Assembly (NCBI GenBank): GCA_019637295.1
Contig: JAHBVX010000002.1
Location: 310,001-374,000, forward strand
DNA length: 64,000 nucleotides
Reading direction: 5' to 3'
Source: Polyangiaceae bacterium
Lineage (GTDB): Bacteria > Myxococcota_A > Polyangia > Polyangiales > Polyangiaceae
In this document: positions 1 through 10,615 of the stretch, piece by piece
Layout of the letters: every line of letters begins with the position of its first letter
Numbering within the stretch: the first letter of the stretch is position 1
The notes under the pieces: model-generated
What the model was told of the DNA's origin: nothing
What the model saw: the letters and a program-made list of their open reading frames with translations, nothing else
The model's database searches: none
Program-made: the position numbers and the translations under genes

Positions 1-2391
1 GACCACCAGACCCGTGACGTAGTTGGCGAACACCGACGCAGTGCCCGTGACAGCGGCGGAGAAGCGGTGCGTGTGCTCGAGCTCACCCGAGACCACCCGC
101 TCCGGCTCGAGGTTGGGGCTCGGCGCCTGCACGGCGCTCTGGTAGAAGATCTCGTACACGCTCGGGGCGCGGAAGGCGCTGCCGCCCAAGAGCTTGGTCA
201 CGCCGCTGTCGTAGGGCAGCGCGATCAACGCGGCGCGCGGGTTGAACGCGCTGCGGCTCACTTCGCCGAAGGAGAAGTCCCACACGAAGGCGTCGTAGCG
301 GGCGCCGACGTGGGCGCGGAGCTTCTTGCCCAGCTCCGCGTCCGCCACGGCGTAGGCGCCGCCGACGAGGTAGCTGTTGCGCTCGTCGGGCAGGTACACA
401 CCGGAGTCGTCCTCGCCTTTCATGCTCGCGCGAAAGTGCCGCTGCCCCTCGGCGCCGAGGGTGAGGGTCAGGGCCTGCATCGGCTGGAGCACGAACCGCT
501 GCTCGAGCCCCACCCACTGGCCCACGTAGCTCTCCAGTGCCAGACCGCCATCGGCGTCGTCGTAGGGTGCGCCGCTCTCGAACAGGTACACGTTGCCATG
601 GGCGCGGGTCAGGGACTGCACTTCCTTGCCGAGCTTGGGCTCGAAGCGAGCCTCGAGGTAGCCGCGTTGGTCCTTGAAGAAGCTGCGTGAGTCCCCGAAC
701 AGGGTCTCGTACTCGGCGGTGGGCAGCGTCTTTCGCCGATAGTGCCAGAGCCACTGCAGCGTCAGATCCTTCCACCACACGCGACCGGTGGCCGTGCCCA
801 GCTTGGTGTCGTCCACGCCGCGAGCGTTGCCGTCGAGCCCGGACGGGTCGTTCAAGTACTCCTGGAAGTAGAAGTCCCGTCCGGCGCCGCGTCCGCCGGA
901 GACGCTGGCCCAGACGCCGGAGTCCTTCCCCAAGCGGTGGTAGGCCATCACGCGCCCGCGCTGCATGCTGTACTCCACCGCCGAGGCGCCGATCTCGAGG
1001 CGATTGTTCTGATCGCGCCCGTGAGTCACCACGTTGATGACGCCGAAGAACGCGCCCGTACCGTACAGGGCCGAGCCGGGACCGCGCACGACCTCGATCC
1101 GGTCGACGTCCTCGAGGTCCGTGCGGCCCTCGAAGCCCGGGAAGGACTGATACAGGATGTTGTCGTTGTACGGGTGCCCGTCGTACAGGATGAGCACCTT
1201 GTTGCCATAGTCGCCGGGGCGTGAGAAGCCGCGCACGCCGATGGTGCTGTAGCTGCGATCGTCCGAGAGGTAGATCCCGCGCACGCCGCGCACCGCCTCG
1301 GCGATGGTGGGATAGCCCATCTGGCGCAGCTCCTGTTGGCCGATGATGGTCACGGAGGAGGGCGCCTCCTCGACGCGCTGGGCGGCGCGCGAGACGGCGC
1401 TGACCTCCGCTTCGCGGGCCAGCTCCAGGCTGATCCGCTGCTGCCGATCCACCAGGACCACGACGTCCCGCTCGATGGGGCGAAAGCCCGCCAGCGAGAC
1501 CCGCACGCGATGACGCCCTACGGGCAGAGTGAGCACCGCCGGGGTGAAGCCCTTCGGCGTGCCGTCCACCTCGATCAGCGCGTCCTTGAGATCCGTGGAC
1601 AGCACCAGGGTGCCGGTGAGCGCCGCCATCACGGGCCGCACGATCTGCGCCCGGTTGGCTTGCACCACGACGTCCACGTCCGCCGTGCGAAACCCCGGTC
1701 GCGTGAGCACGAGGCGCCGCGTGCCTGGGGGCAAGCGAACCTCCGCGGGCGCCACCGCCAGCACCTCGGCTCGTTCACTGCCGACGCGCACCTCCGCGCC
1801 GTCGGCGCCCTCGATGCGCACCGTGCCCAGGATGGGGGTGAGCTCGAGGGACACGGACTTCTTCTCGCCGGCCTTGATCTCGAGGGTCTGCGAGCGCGCG
1901 TCCTTGTGGCCATCCAGCGACACGATCACCGTGTACTTCCCGGGGGCGAGTCCGAGCGCGCGCGGGGTGGAGCCCCGTGCGCCGAGATCCTTCCGGTCGA
2001 TGTACACGCTCGCGCCGGGTGGGTTGGTGGTGATCTCCACCACCCCCACGAACGGCGCGATGCGGCGCAGGGAGTCCTGAACGCGCGTCTTGCCGTCGGG
2101 GGTCGTCTCCAGATCGAGCACGGCGCTGTAGCTGCGCCAGGCGTTGGGGTACTCGGACAGTTGCTCGTAGCAGCGCGCGACGTTGAAGAGCACGTTGCGA
2201 TTGGGCACCAGGCGATTGGATCGCAGGAAGTGCTCCAGTGCGGAGGTGAAATCCCCCGCTTGGTAGTGCTTGGCGCCGAGACGAAAGTGCAGGTCGGCCT
2301 CGTCCGCCACGTCGTCCGCGGCCGCGCGGGTGGAGAGGGCCAAGACGAACAGGAGGCACGCGCGAGCGAGCCACGAGCTACGGAGCGTCAT
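1..2391 (-). CDS. TonB-dependent receptor with N-terminal TPR and PEGA domains (3' end outside window)
   Basis: The frame is open for exactly 797 codons from an ATG at 2391 to the left edge, so the C-terminus is missing. A Sec signal peptide (basic start, then a Leu/Val-rich stretch ending near ARAA) is followed by a TPR-like segment with phrases such as HYQAGDFTSALEHFLRS. Next come two or three PEGA-type beta repeats (NPPGASVYIDRKDLG; LKDALIEVDGTPKGFTP). A TonB receptor plug follows (SVTIIGQQELRQMGYPTIAE, GVRGFSRPGDYGNKVLILYDG, VDRIEVVRGPGSALYGTGAF) and then beta-barrel strands. The plug and barrel imply an outer-membrane importer or surface receptor. The periplasmic TPR/PEGA front is not part of ordinary siderophore receptors. 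The upstream kinase gene stops 6 bp before this start, so the two are probably co-transcribed. The substrate cannot be inferred. Confidence 0.85.
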   Translation of the reverse strand, partial: MTLRSSWLARACLLFVLALSTRAAADDVADEADLHFRLGAKHYQAGDFTSALEHFLRSNRLVPNRNVLFNVARCYEQLSEYPNAWRSYSAVLDLETTPDGKTRVQDSLRRIAPFVGVVEITTNPPGASVYIDRKDLGARGSTPRALGLAPGKYTVIVSLDGHKDARSQTLEIKAGEKKSVSLELTPILGTVRIEGADGAEVRVGSERAEVLAVAPAEVRLPPGTRRLVLTRPGFRTADVDVVVQANRAQIVRPVMAALTGTLVLSTDLKDALIEVDGTPKGFTPAVLTLPVGRHRVRVSLAGFRPIERDVVVLVDRQQRISLELAREAEVSAVSRAAQRVEEAPSSVTIIGQQELRQMGYPTIAEAVRGVRGIYLSDDRSYSTIGVRGFSRPGDYGNKVLILYDGHPYNDNILYQSFPGFEGRTDLEDVDRIEVVRGPGSALYGTGAFFGVINVVTHGRDQNNRLEIGASAVEYSMQRGRVMAYHRLGKDSGVWASVSGGRGAGRDFYFQEYLNDPSGLDGNARGVDDTKLGTATGRVWWKDLTLQWLWHYRRKTLPTAEYETLFGDSRSFFKDQRGYLEARFEPKLGKEVQSLTRAHGNVYLFESGAPYDDADGGLALESYVGQWVGLEQRFVLQPMQALTLTLGAEGQRHFRASMKGEDDSGVYLPDERNSYLVGGAYAVADAELGKKLRAHVGARYDAFVWDFSFGEVSRSAFNPRAALIALPYDSGVTKLLGGSAFRAPSVYEIFYQSAVQAPSPNLEPERVVSGELEHTHRFSAAVTGTASVFANYVTGLVV

Positions 2392-2397
2392 GTCGGG

Positions 2398-3813
2398 TCA
2401 GCGCTCGAGTCGGATCTCGAGCTTCGGTTGGGAGGGGGCGGGGGGAGGATCGGGGGTGGCGGCGGCGGTCTTCACGGGCGGGCGCGGATGCGCGGCGCGC
2501 TTGGCGGTCGCCGCGGGCACCTCGGCGCTCGGTGGCGAGGCGGTCGCCGGCTCTGACTCCGGCTCGGCGGAGGCGCTCGCCACGGGCTCCGCGGCTGCGG
2601 CGGTGGGCTCGGGAGCTGGGGGTGCAGTGGGCTGCACGCTGGCTGCGGGTTGAGCCGTCGTCGTGGCCTCGGCGGACTTGCCGCGCAGCGCCGCCAGCGA
2701 CAGCAGGATGATCGCGAGGGCAGCGACCACGCCCCCCGCCGCCCATCGGCCGAGGCGCTGCCGAGGGCGCGCCAGGGTCACTGCGGTCGCCGTGGCCAGG
2801 GGAGTCACGCTGAGCGAGGTCGAGCCAAGCTCGAGGCTGACTCGTGACGGCTCTGCCGGCGGCACCGAAGGCACCCGCACCGAGCTCAGACCCGCGATGC
2901 GCTGCACGCGCGTGAGGTGCTCGAGGGTGGCGTGCTGTCGCGGGTGGGCGAACTGCAGCACGTCGATGGCCAGCTCGGTGACGGACTGGTAGCGCTGGGC
3001 GGCGCTCTTCGAGAGGCAGCGGGCGATGACCCGATCGACCTCCGGGGGAAGCTCCGGGCGCAGTGAGCTGGCGGACGGCGGGTCGTCCTCCAGGATCATG
3101 GCGCAAACCTCGGGCAGACTCTCTGCCACGAACGGGGGCCGCCCGGTGAGCAACTCGTAGAACACGGCCCCCAGCGCCCAGATGTCGGCGCGATGGTCCA
3201 CTTGCTTGCTCGCGCGCACCTGCTCCGGCGACATGTACAGCGGCGTGCCGATCATCTGCGACGTCACGCCCAACTCTTCGGGCGCCGCATCGCCCGTGAG
3301 ACCGAACTTGGAGACACCGAAGTCGAGCAGCTTCACGCTCGCGCGCCCGTGCTGCTCGACCAAGAACAGGTTCTCCGGCTTCACGTCGCGGTGAATGATG
3401 CCGTGGGCATGGGCTTCGCCGAGCGCATCGCACGCCTCGATGACCCAGTCGGCGGCGTCCCGCAGCCCGGCGGGGCCGCGATTCATCACGGTCCCGAGAT
3501 CCTCGCCCTGGAGGTACTCCATCACCATGAACGGAATACCCGAGGCGGTCTTGCCCACGTCGAGCACCCGGGCGACGTGCTCGCCCTTGAGCTTCACTGC
3601 GGCGCGGGCCTCGCGGTTGAAGCGCTGCAGCACCTCCTCTTTGTCCAGCCAGTCCGGCTTGAGGAACTTGAGCGCTACGGGGATGCCCAGGTCCCGGTGC
3701 GCGGCCCGCACCACGGTACCCATGCCACCGTCGCCGATGATGTCCTCGACGACGTACTTGTCGACGACGACGTCTCCCGGCTTCCAGGAGGTTGGCGCGG
3801 CACCCTCGGGCAC
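2398..3813 (-). CDS. Hanks-type serine/threonine protein kinase, membrane anchored
   Basis: This is a 471-residue protein with a complete N-terminal kinase domain: glycine loop GDGGMGTVV (about 27-35), catalytic Lys in VALKF (49), HRDVKPEN (141-148), DFG (164-166) and the activation-segment end GTPLYMSPEQ. The kinase domain ends near residue 290. A linker follows, then one transmembrane helix (about 355-375, GGVVAALAIILLSLAAL), then a Pro/Ala/Glu-rich low-complexity tail predicted to lie outside the cytoplasm. Multi-kinase signalling is typical of Myxococcota. The stop codon is 6 bp upstream of the TonB-receptor start, so the receptor is a plausible functional partner, but no substrate can be read from the sequence. 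Confidence 0.93.
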   Translation of the reverse strand: MPEGAAPTSWKPGDVVVDKYVVEDIIGDGGMGTVVRAAHRDLGIPVALKFLKPDWLDKEEVLQRFNREARAAVKLKGEHVARVLDVGKTASGIPFMVMEYLQGEDLGTVMNRGPAGLRDAADWVIEACDALGEAHAHGIIHRDVKPENLFLVEQHGRASVKLLDFGVSKFGLTGDAAPEELGVTSQMIGTPLYMSPEQVRASKQVDHRADIWALGAVFYELLTGRPPFVAESLPEVCAMILEDDPPSASSLRPELPPEVDRVIARCLSKSAAQRYQSVTELAIDVLQFAHPRQHATLEHLTRVQRIAGLSSVRVPSVPPAEPSRVSLELGSTSLSVTPLATATAVTLARPRQRLGRWAAGGVVAALAIILLSLAALRGKSAEATTTAQPAASVQPTAPPAPEPTAAAAEPVASASAEPESEPATASPPSAEVPAATAKRAAHPRPPVKTAAATPDPPPAPSQPKLEIRLER

Positions 3814-3872
3814 CCCGCAATACTACTGCCCACGCTCACACGACGGAAGTCATTCGCCGCTGTAGGTCCGCA

Positions 3873-4496
3873 TCACACATACGCCGACTTCTCGCCCAGG
3901 ACTGCGCCGGTCAGCTCCGCCGCGCGAGCGCGCACGGCGCCGCGGGTGGCTTCGGCCCAAGCCGCGATCGGGGCCAGCTCCGCCGCGCTCAGCGCGAGGC
4001 GAGGCCGACCCCGCAGGGCGTGGGCGATGCGGGATGCGATGGATGCGCCCGTCGTGTGCTCGTCCGAGACCCCGCGGGCGAGCAGCGCGGAGGCCAGGGC
4101 GCACAACCGGGTGCCCTCCAGAGTTGGCTCCGCCAGCTCGGGTGCGTGCGCCAGCGCCCGGAGATACGCGGCGGCCGCGTCGCTATCCCGAGACAGCTCG
4201 CGGTCGAGCAGCAGCTCCACCCCGATGTGCGCCGCGGCCCGGGCCGCGCCGCGCGCGACCCCCGCGCGCCGGAGCTCGCCGACGCCGGTGGCCACGAGCT
4301 CGATGAACGCTGCTCGCGCGTGGAAGTCCGCGTCCGTCCGGTGGTGATGGGCGACGCCCTCGGCCACCCTCGGACTGCGCGACAGCTCGCTCTGCGTGCG
4401 GAGCATGGTCTGGAAGTCCGGGAGCATGGCGCCGAACACGAACGCGGGCTCGCGGTCCGTCCAGCTCGCGACCACCGCGTGCCCGAAGAAGTTCAC
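3873..4496 (-). CDS. Small alpha-helical protein resembling ACP phosphodiesterase/DUF479-like hydrolases
   Basis: This 207-residue protein starts with GTG. That GTG overlaps the TGA of the preceding gene (GTGA, 4 bp), which supports this start over longer read-throughs. The N-terminus, VNFFGHAVVASW followed by FVFGAMLPDFQTM, is reminiscent of the N-terminal pattern (NFLAH, then GNLLADF) of ACP phosphodiesterase-like proteins. A later HHHRTDADFH cluster could bind metal. The remainder is Ala/Arg-rich helix. Translational coupling suggests it is made together with the large lipoprotein upstream. The family assignment is a weak pattern match, and it could equally be an uncharacterised metal-dependent hydrolase. 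Confidence 0.55.
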   Translation of the reverse strand: MNFFGHAVVASWTDREPAFVFGAMLPDFQTMLRTQSELSRSPRVAEGVAHHHRTDADFHARAAFIELVATGVGELRRAGVARGAARAAAHIGVELLLDRELSRDSDAAAAYLRALAHAPELAEPTLEGTRLCALASALLARGVSDEHTTGASIASRIAHALRGRPRLALSAAELAPIAAWAEATRGAVRARAAELTGAVLGEKSAYV

Positions 4497-7222
4497 GGTC
4501 CCGCCCCACCGACGAGCGCCACCTCGAAGTCGAGCGTCGGTAGCACGGTCGGGTCGAAGTCGACGGTCGCGGCGTTGGCGGTGCTCGCCAGCACCGTTCC
4601 GTTGGTTTGGAGCTGCCCCAGCTCGTAGCCCGGAGGCGCGACGAGCCGCAGCTCTCGCCTGCTGCGTCCGCTCGGGCGATAGCTGCCGCGGAGCCGCGCG
4701 GCGTCGAGTTCGAGCTCGAGCAGGGCGCTCTTGAGCGCGAGTGCCGGCGTGACGGATGGCGGCTCGATCACCAGACCGTGTGCGCCGGCGTCGATGCCCG
4801 CGACGCGCAAGGCCGCCAACAGCGGCATCACGTGGGCGTTGTTGTTCTGCGTCGGAAAGTCCAGCATGGGGGTGACTTGGCTCGACCAGGTCAGCCCAGT
4901 CTTGCTGTCGAGCCCGTCCGGCGCGCTCCAGATGCCGTACCAGACGTTGGGGAACGCTCGCGCGTGGGCGCTCAGGGTGTTGCGCGCGAAGTGTGCGAAG
5001 GCGCGCTCGGGCGCGCGCTTGGCGTAGCCCCAGGTGAGCAGCGCGCTGATCGCGGGCCACACCTGCGCGCCCGGCAGCAAGCTGGCGCCGATGGGGGAGG
5101 GGTCGTCCAGGCGGCTGGCGATCTCTGCCAGCAGCCCCGGCTCGAGCGCGGGTGGCGCCGCGTCGCCGATCAAGGCCCACACCTGCGCTTCCAAGTTGAT
5201 CGTGTCCGCGTAGGCCGGCTTTCCGTCGCCGAAGTACGCGCGGTAGAAGAACTTGCCGTTGTGCGCGCCCGCGAGCGCCGCGCGGTACCCGGCTATCTGC
5301 GCGCGGATCTCGCTGGCCAGCGCCGAGTCCCGAGCCTCGAGCAGATCCGCGATCCGCGGCAGCACCGCCACCGCCATCTGGGTGTTCGGGATGCTCTCGC
5401 CCTTGGCGATGGCCAGCGGGCGATCCTTGGCCTCGACCACGATCCCGTCGCTCCAGTCCCCGGTCCCGATGCGGACGAGCCCGTGCTCTCCGGTGCCGAC
5501 CACGTCGAACAGATGCCGCACCGCTCCGCGCAGGTGGCTGAGCACCGTGGCGTTCGGGCGCGAGTGCCTCGGGTAGTAGGGCGCGCGCTCCTCGAGGAAG
5601 CCGAGATCTCCGGTGGCGCCCAGGTACTCTCCGAGCGCCCACAGGAAGAACAGCGTCAGATCGCTGGGTGCGGTGTGGATGCCGCCGTCGTCCAGCATGC
5701 CGTGCCCTTGAAAGGCGTAGCTGAAGCGCTCGTCCGCGTGTTGTACCCCCATGTAGAACAACAGCTCGAGGCGAGCCAAGGCTGGGTCGGTGTAGATGAG
5801 GGGCACGGCGAACAAGCCGAGATCGCGCGCCGCGCCGTCTGCGCCGTGGAGATACAGGTAGGCCGAGCCTTGGGGCACGACCGGGCTCTGCCAGTAGTCG
5901 CGGTAGCCCACGCTGGTCTCGATCTGATAGGAGTGCCAGGCCAGCTCGCGGGTCAGCTCCGGCTGACCGGCCGCGACGAAGCGCAGGAGCTTCGGCTCGA
6001 GCTGCTCGGCGTAGTCCGCCGCGGCGTCATAGGTGGGATCGAACCACTCGGGCCGCGTCGGGAAGGGCTGCCCGGAGCGCGTGAAGCCGTAGACGAAGCG
6101 CAGTCGCCGCGCCTCGCCGGGCTGCAGCGTCAGGTTCGTCTTCATCACGAAGGCGTGGGGTTGCCCGAGGCCGCTCTGTCTCGACAGCTCGCCGCCGCCT
6201 GCCCCCGCGCCCGCCGCGGCGTCCGCAGCCATCCGCGGCGCGCTCGGCCCCGAGACCCCGAAGAACTGCGCCTGATCGACGTACACGTCGTGTACGTCAC
6301 CGATCGCCGCCAGCAGGAACGGCTCGACCGGGTGGTGGTCGATCGGGCTCGGCTCATCCAGCGGCGTGCGCGGTTCGGTGGACGCCCAGCCTCGCCGCAG
6401 CTCGAGGCGCTGCGCCAGCGAGTCGTAGCGCACCACCTCCTCGAACAGCGCGTTGCGGGAGTCGCGAAGCTGGCGCGCGGTCTCCGGCGCCGACGGGATG
6501 GCCGCGCCGGACACGATCCAGTTGATCTCGATCGGTCTGCGCCCCACATCCCAATACTCGTAGTGGACCAGCTGTCGCGGCTCGGATGAGCGGTTGTGGA
6601 GGGTGACGTCGCTGATGACCACCGGAGCCAGGCCCGGCGGCGACGCCGTGGTGCGCGACACCGCGAGTTCGCGGACCTCCGTCGTGGTTCGGCCGTAGCC
6701 CATGCCAAAGCGGCGGCTGGTCTTGGCCCCGGGCGGCCGGTAGCGATAGGCGCTGCTCCAGACGCTCCCGCCGTCGTCCACGTAGCTGAAGCCTCCGCCG
6801 TGGTTGCCCGCGCTGTCGTCGACCTTGTTCAGATACTCGACGCCGCGGTCCTGCGTCACCACCTCGATCACGCCGTCGTTCGACAGCATCGCGTTGACGC
6901 GCCGGTTGCCGAAGGCTGCCCAGTGGTCCCGGCGCTCGATGGGCTCTCCCTCGAGGGTGGTCTCGGTGGTCGGGTAGACGGCCAGCGCGGATCGCTCGTG
7001 CGCCAGTCGATAGTCGTAGGCCACCAGGGCGCGTTCATCGAGCGTCCAGCGCCCGAATGCCCCGCTGCCGGTCGAGCACGCGGCGAACGCCGCGAGGGTG
7101 GCTGCGGTGCAGGACTCGGGCGCCATCGGCGTGCCATCCCCGCCCAGGTCGACGGCGGTGTCCGGGCCGCAGCCCGTGACCGCGACGCCCAAGACAAAGA
7201 GGACCGACCCTGACGTGCGCAC
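4493..7222 (-). CDS. Large lipoprotein with a GH94/GH36-like (alpha/alpha)6 carbohydrate-active domain
   Basis: This 909-residue protein has a GTG start (VRTSGSVLFVLGVAVTGC). It carries a lipoprotein signal whose lipobox is VTGC, with the acylated Cys at residue 18. The first third is beta-rich (NRRVNAMLSNDGVIEVVTQD, and HNRSSEPRQLVHYEYWDVG). It resembles the N-terminal sandwich of cellobiose-phosphorylase-type enzymes. The rest looks like an (alpha/alpha)6 barrel: HGMLDDGGIHTAPSDLTLFF, GTGDWSDGI, INLEAQVWALIGD and FPNVWYGIWSAPDG. GTGDWSDG matches the acid-containing G-x-G-D-W-x-D/N-G segment of GH94 enzymes. The lipid anchor suggests periplasmic or surface glycan processing. Whether it is a phosphorylase or a hydrolase is not decided here. 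The gene overlaps the downstream gene by 4 bp. Confidence 0.72.
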   Translation of the reverse strand: MRTSGSVLFVLGVAVTGCGPDTAVDLGGDGTPMAPESCTAATLAAFAACSTGSGAFGRWTLDERALVAYDYRLAHERSALAVYPTTETTLEGEPIERRDHWAAFGNRRVNAMLSNDGVIEVVTQDRGVEYLNKVDDSAGNHGGGFSYVDDGGSVWSSAYRYRPPGAKTSRRFGMGYGRTTTEVRELAVSRTTASPPGLAPVVISDVTLHNRSSEPRQLVHYEYWDVGRRPIEINWIVSGAAIPSAPETARQLRDSRNALFEEVVRYDSLAQRLELRRGWASTEPRTPLDEPSPIDHHPVEPFLLAAIGDVHDVYVDQAQFFGVSGPSAPRMAADAAAGAGAGGGELSRQSGLGQPHAFVMKTNLTLQPGEARRLRFVYGFTRSGQPFPTRPEWFDPTYDAAADYAEQLEPKLLRFVAAGQPELTRELAWHSYQIETSVGYRDYWQSPVVPQGSAYLYLHGADGAARDLGLFAVPLIYTDPALARLELLFYMGVQHADERFSYAFQGHGMLDDGGIHTAPSDLTLFFLWALGEYLGATGDLGFLEERAPYYPRHSRPNATVLSHLRGAVRHLFDVVGTGEHGLVRIGTGDWSDGIVVEAKDRPLAIAKGESIPNTQMAVAVLPRIADLLEARDSALASEIRAQIAGYRAALAGAHNGKFFYRAYFGDGKPAYADTINLEAQVWALIGDAAPPALEPGLLAEIASRLDDPSPIGASLLPGAQVWPAISALLTWGYAKRAPERAFAHFARNTLSAHARAFPNVWYGIWSAPDGLDSKTGLTWSSQVTPMLDFPTQNNNAHVMPLLAALRVAGIDAGAHGLVIEPPSVTPALALKSALLELELDAARLRGSYRPSGRSRRELRLVAPPGYELGQLQTNGTVLASTANAATVDFDPTVLPTLDFEVALVGGAGP

Positions 7223-7263
7223 GACGGCGCAGCCTACCACCACTTTGCTGCGCCAGCGCGCCC

Positions 7264-9252
<1,989 letters not shown>

Positions 9253-9337
9253 GAGCGACGCGGATGCTAGCCCGAGTGTGGGGTCATCCCAAGGCTTGCC
9301 TCTTCCGTTGATTCGGATTTCGTGGGAGAGGAGGGCC

Positions 9338-10063
9338 GTGAACGAGCCCCACCCCGCCACGAGCGACGCGATCGACACGCGAACCGCCGAGGTCGTGGCC
9401 ACCTCCAGCCTGTCGCCACGCGTGGTGGCCCTGACCCTGCGTGTCGTCGGTGCGCCGGAGCTGCACTGGCAGCCGGGGCAGTACGTGGAGGTCGAAGCTC
9501 CGGGCGCGCGGACCTCGCAGCCGCTGAGCATCGCCTGCGCGCCGGATCCCGAGCGCCCGGGTGAGTTCGAGGTGGCGGTGTCCCCGCACGGTGGGGCCTT
9601 GGATGTCTTTCACGGGCTGCCCCTCGGCGCCAAGGTCGACGTGCGCGGTCCCTTCGGCGGGCTGCTACGCCGCGAGCCTCGCGGCGCGCCGCTGCTGTTG
9701 GTCGCCGCGGGCACGGGGCTGGCGCCGCTGCGCGCGCTCCTGCAGCAGGAGGCGGCGGCTCCCACGGCTCCAGGCATCGCGCTCTTGTTCGGATCGCGCT
9801 CCGCGGCGGAGATCCTGTGGCAGGGCGAGCTTTCTGCGCTCACGGCCCGCGACCCGCGCTTTCGCTTCGAGCCCACGCTCTCCCGCGCCGACGAGCGCTG
9901 GACGGGTCGGCGTGGCTACGTGCAGGAGCACGTCGCGGAGTTGCTCGAGGCCCTCGGCTCACCCGAGATCTACCTCTGCGGGTCCACGGAGATGGTGCGC
10001 GACTGTCGGCTGCGCCTCGCCGAGCTCGGCGTCGAGCCCGAGCGGGTCGTCACCGAGTGGTAG
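9338..10063 (+). CDS. FAD/NAD(P)-binding oxidoreductase of the ferredoxin-NADP reductase fold
   Basis: This is a 241-residue protein. I chose GTG at 9338 because an AGGAGG-like ribosome-binding site lies just upstream; an upstream ATG would add a non-conserved leader. It has the FNR-fold order: a beta-barrel flavin domain (WQPGQYVEVEAPGARTSQPLSIA), then a nucleotide-binding domain (PLLLVAAGTGLAPLRALL, GIALLFGSRSAAEILW, YLCGSTEMVRDCR). The flavin motif that is normally R-x-Y-S reads Q-P-L-S here, so flavin type and affinity may differ from the textbook enzymes. No Fe-S domain is attached, so a separate electron acceptor is expected. The gene is divergent from the carboxylase gene. Confidence 0.82.
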   Translation: MNEPHPATSDAIDTRTAEVVATSSLSPRVVALTLRVVGAPELHWQPGQYVEVEAPGARTSQPLSIACAPDPERPGEFEVAVSPHGGALDVFHGLPLGAKVDVRGPFGGLLRREPRGAPLLLVAAGTGLAPLRALLQQEAAAPTAPGIALLFGSRSAAEILWQGELSALTARDPRFRFEPTLSRADERWTGRRGYVQEHVAELLEALGSPEIYLCGSTEMVRDCRLRLAELGVEPERVVTEW

Positions 10064-10066
10064 GGC

Positions 10067-10498
10067 TCACGGACTCGACGCGGCGCCGGCGAGGATGCCC
10101 AGCCCCATCAGCCCGAAGACGAAGATCATCAGCACGACGTTGAGGATCAAGAACAGGCCGTTGACGACCAAGCCGGCGATGGCGAGCCCCCGGCCCGCGT
10201 AGCGCGCGGGCTCACCCTTGATCTTGCTCAGGCTCAGAAAGCCCAGGATCAGCCCGATCAGGTTGGCCGCCAGGGCCAGGCCGCCGCAGCAGAAGTACAG
10301 GGGCAGGCTCAGCGCGGCGAGCACCAGCGACACGATGCCCATCGGCTCTTGCTGCGACCCCATGCCGGGCATCTGTCCGGCTGCGCTCGGGTGGACGCCC
10401 GGCGGCAGGCCCGTGCCCCAGCCTCCGGGCGGTCCGGCCGGGCCCGGCGGCGGGCCCCAGCCCTGAGGGCCGGGTGGAGCGCCGGGAGGACCAACCAT
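10067..10498 (-). CDS. DUF4190-type membrane protein with Pro/Gly-rich N-terminus
   Basis: This 143-residue protein starts at MVGPPGAPPG. The first 50 residues are a Pro/Gly-rich disordered tail. Two hydrophobic helices follow (GIVSLVLAALSLPLYFCCGGLALAANLIGLILGFLSL and GRGLAIAGLVVNGLFLILNVVLMIFVFGLMGL), joined by a short basic loop containing the typical GRGLAIAGLV. This layout is that of DUF4190 proteins, which have no known enzymatic role. It is convergent with the flavin reductase (3 bp apart) and divergent from the Cys-rich lipoprotein gene. Confidence 0.75.
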   Translation of the reverse strand: MVGPPGAPPGPQGWGPPPGPAGPPGGWGTGLPPGVHPSAAGQMPGMGSQQEPMGIVSLVLAALSLPLYFCCGGLALAANLIGLILGFLSLSKIKGEPARYAGRGLAIAGLVVNGLFLILNVVLMIFVFGLMGLGILAGAASSP

Positions 10499-10615
10499 GC
10501 GGCGCCCATGAAAAGCGGAGGGCGCGAGGCTGTCAACCTCGAGTCGCTTGCGTCCGCGCTCCGGGTCGCGGAAGGCTAGCCCTCGCGCGGCGGTCGCGCG
10601 GGTTTCGAAGAAGGT

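Noticed and set aside
67-2653. Long plus-strand open frames opposite the TonB-receptor and kinase genes
   Set aside because: They are antisense shadows typical of high-GC coding DNA, rich in His/Arg/Ala/Gly with no domain, while the minus-strand frames carry clear motifs.
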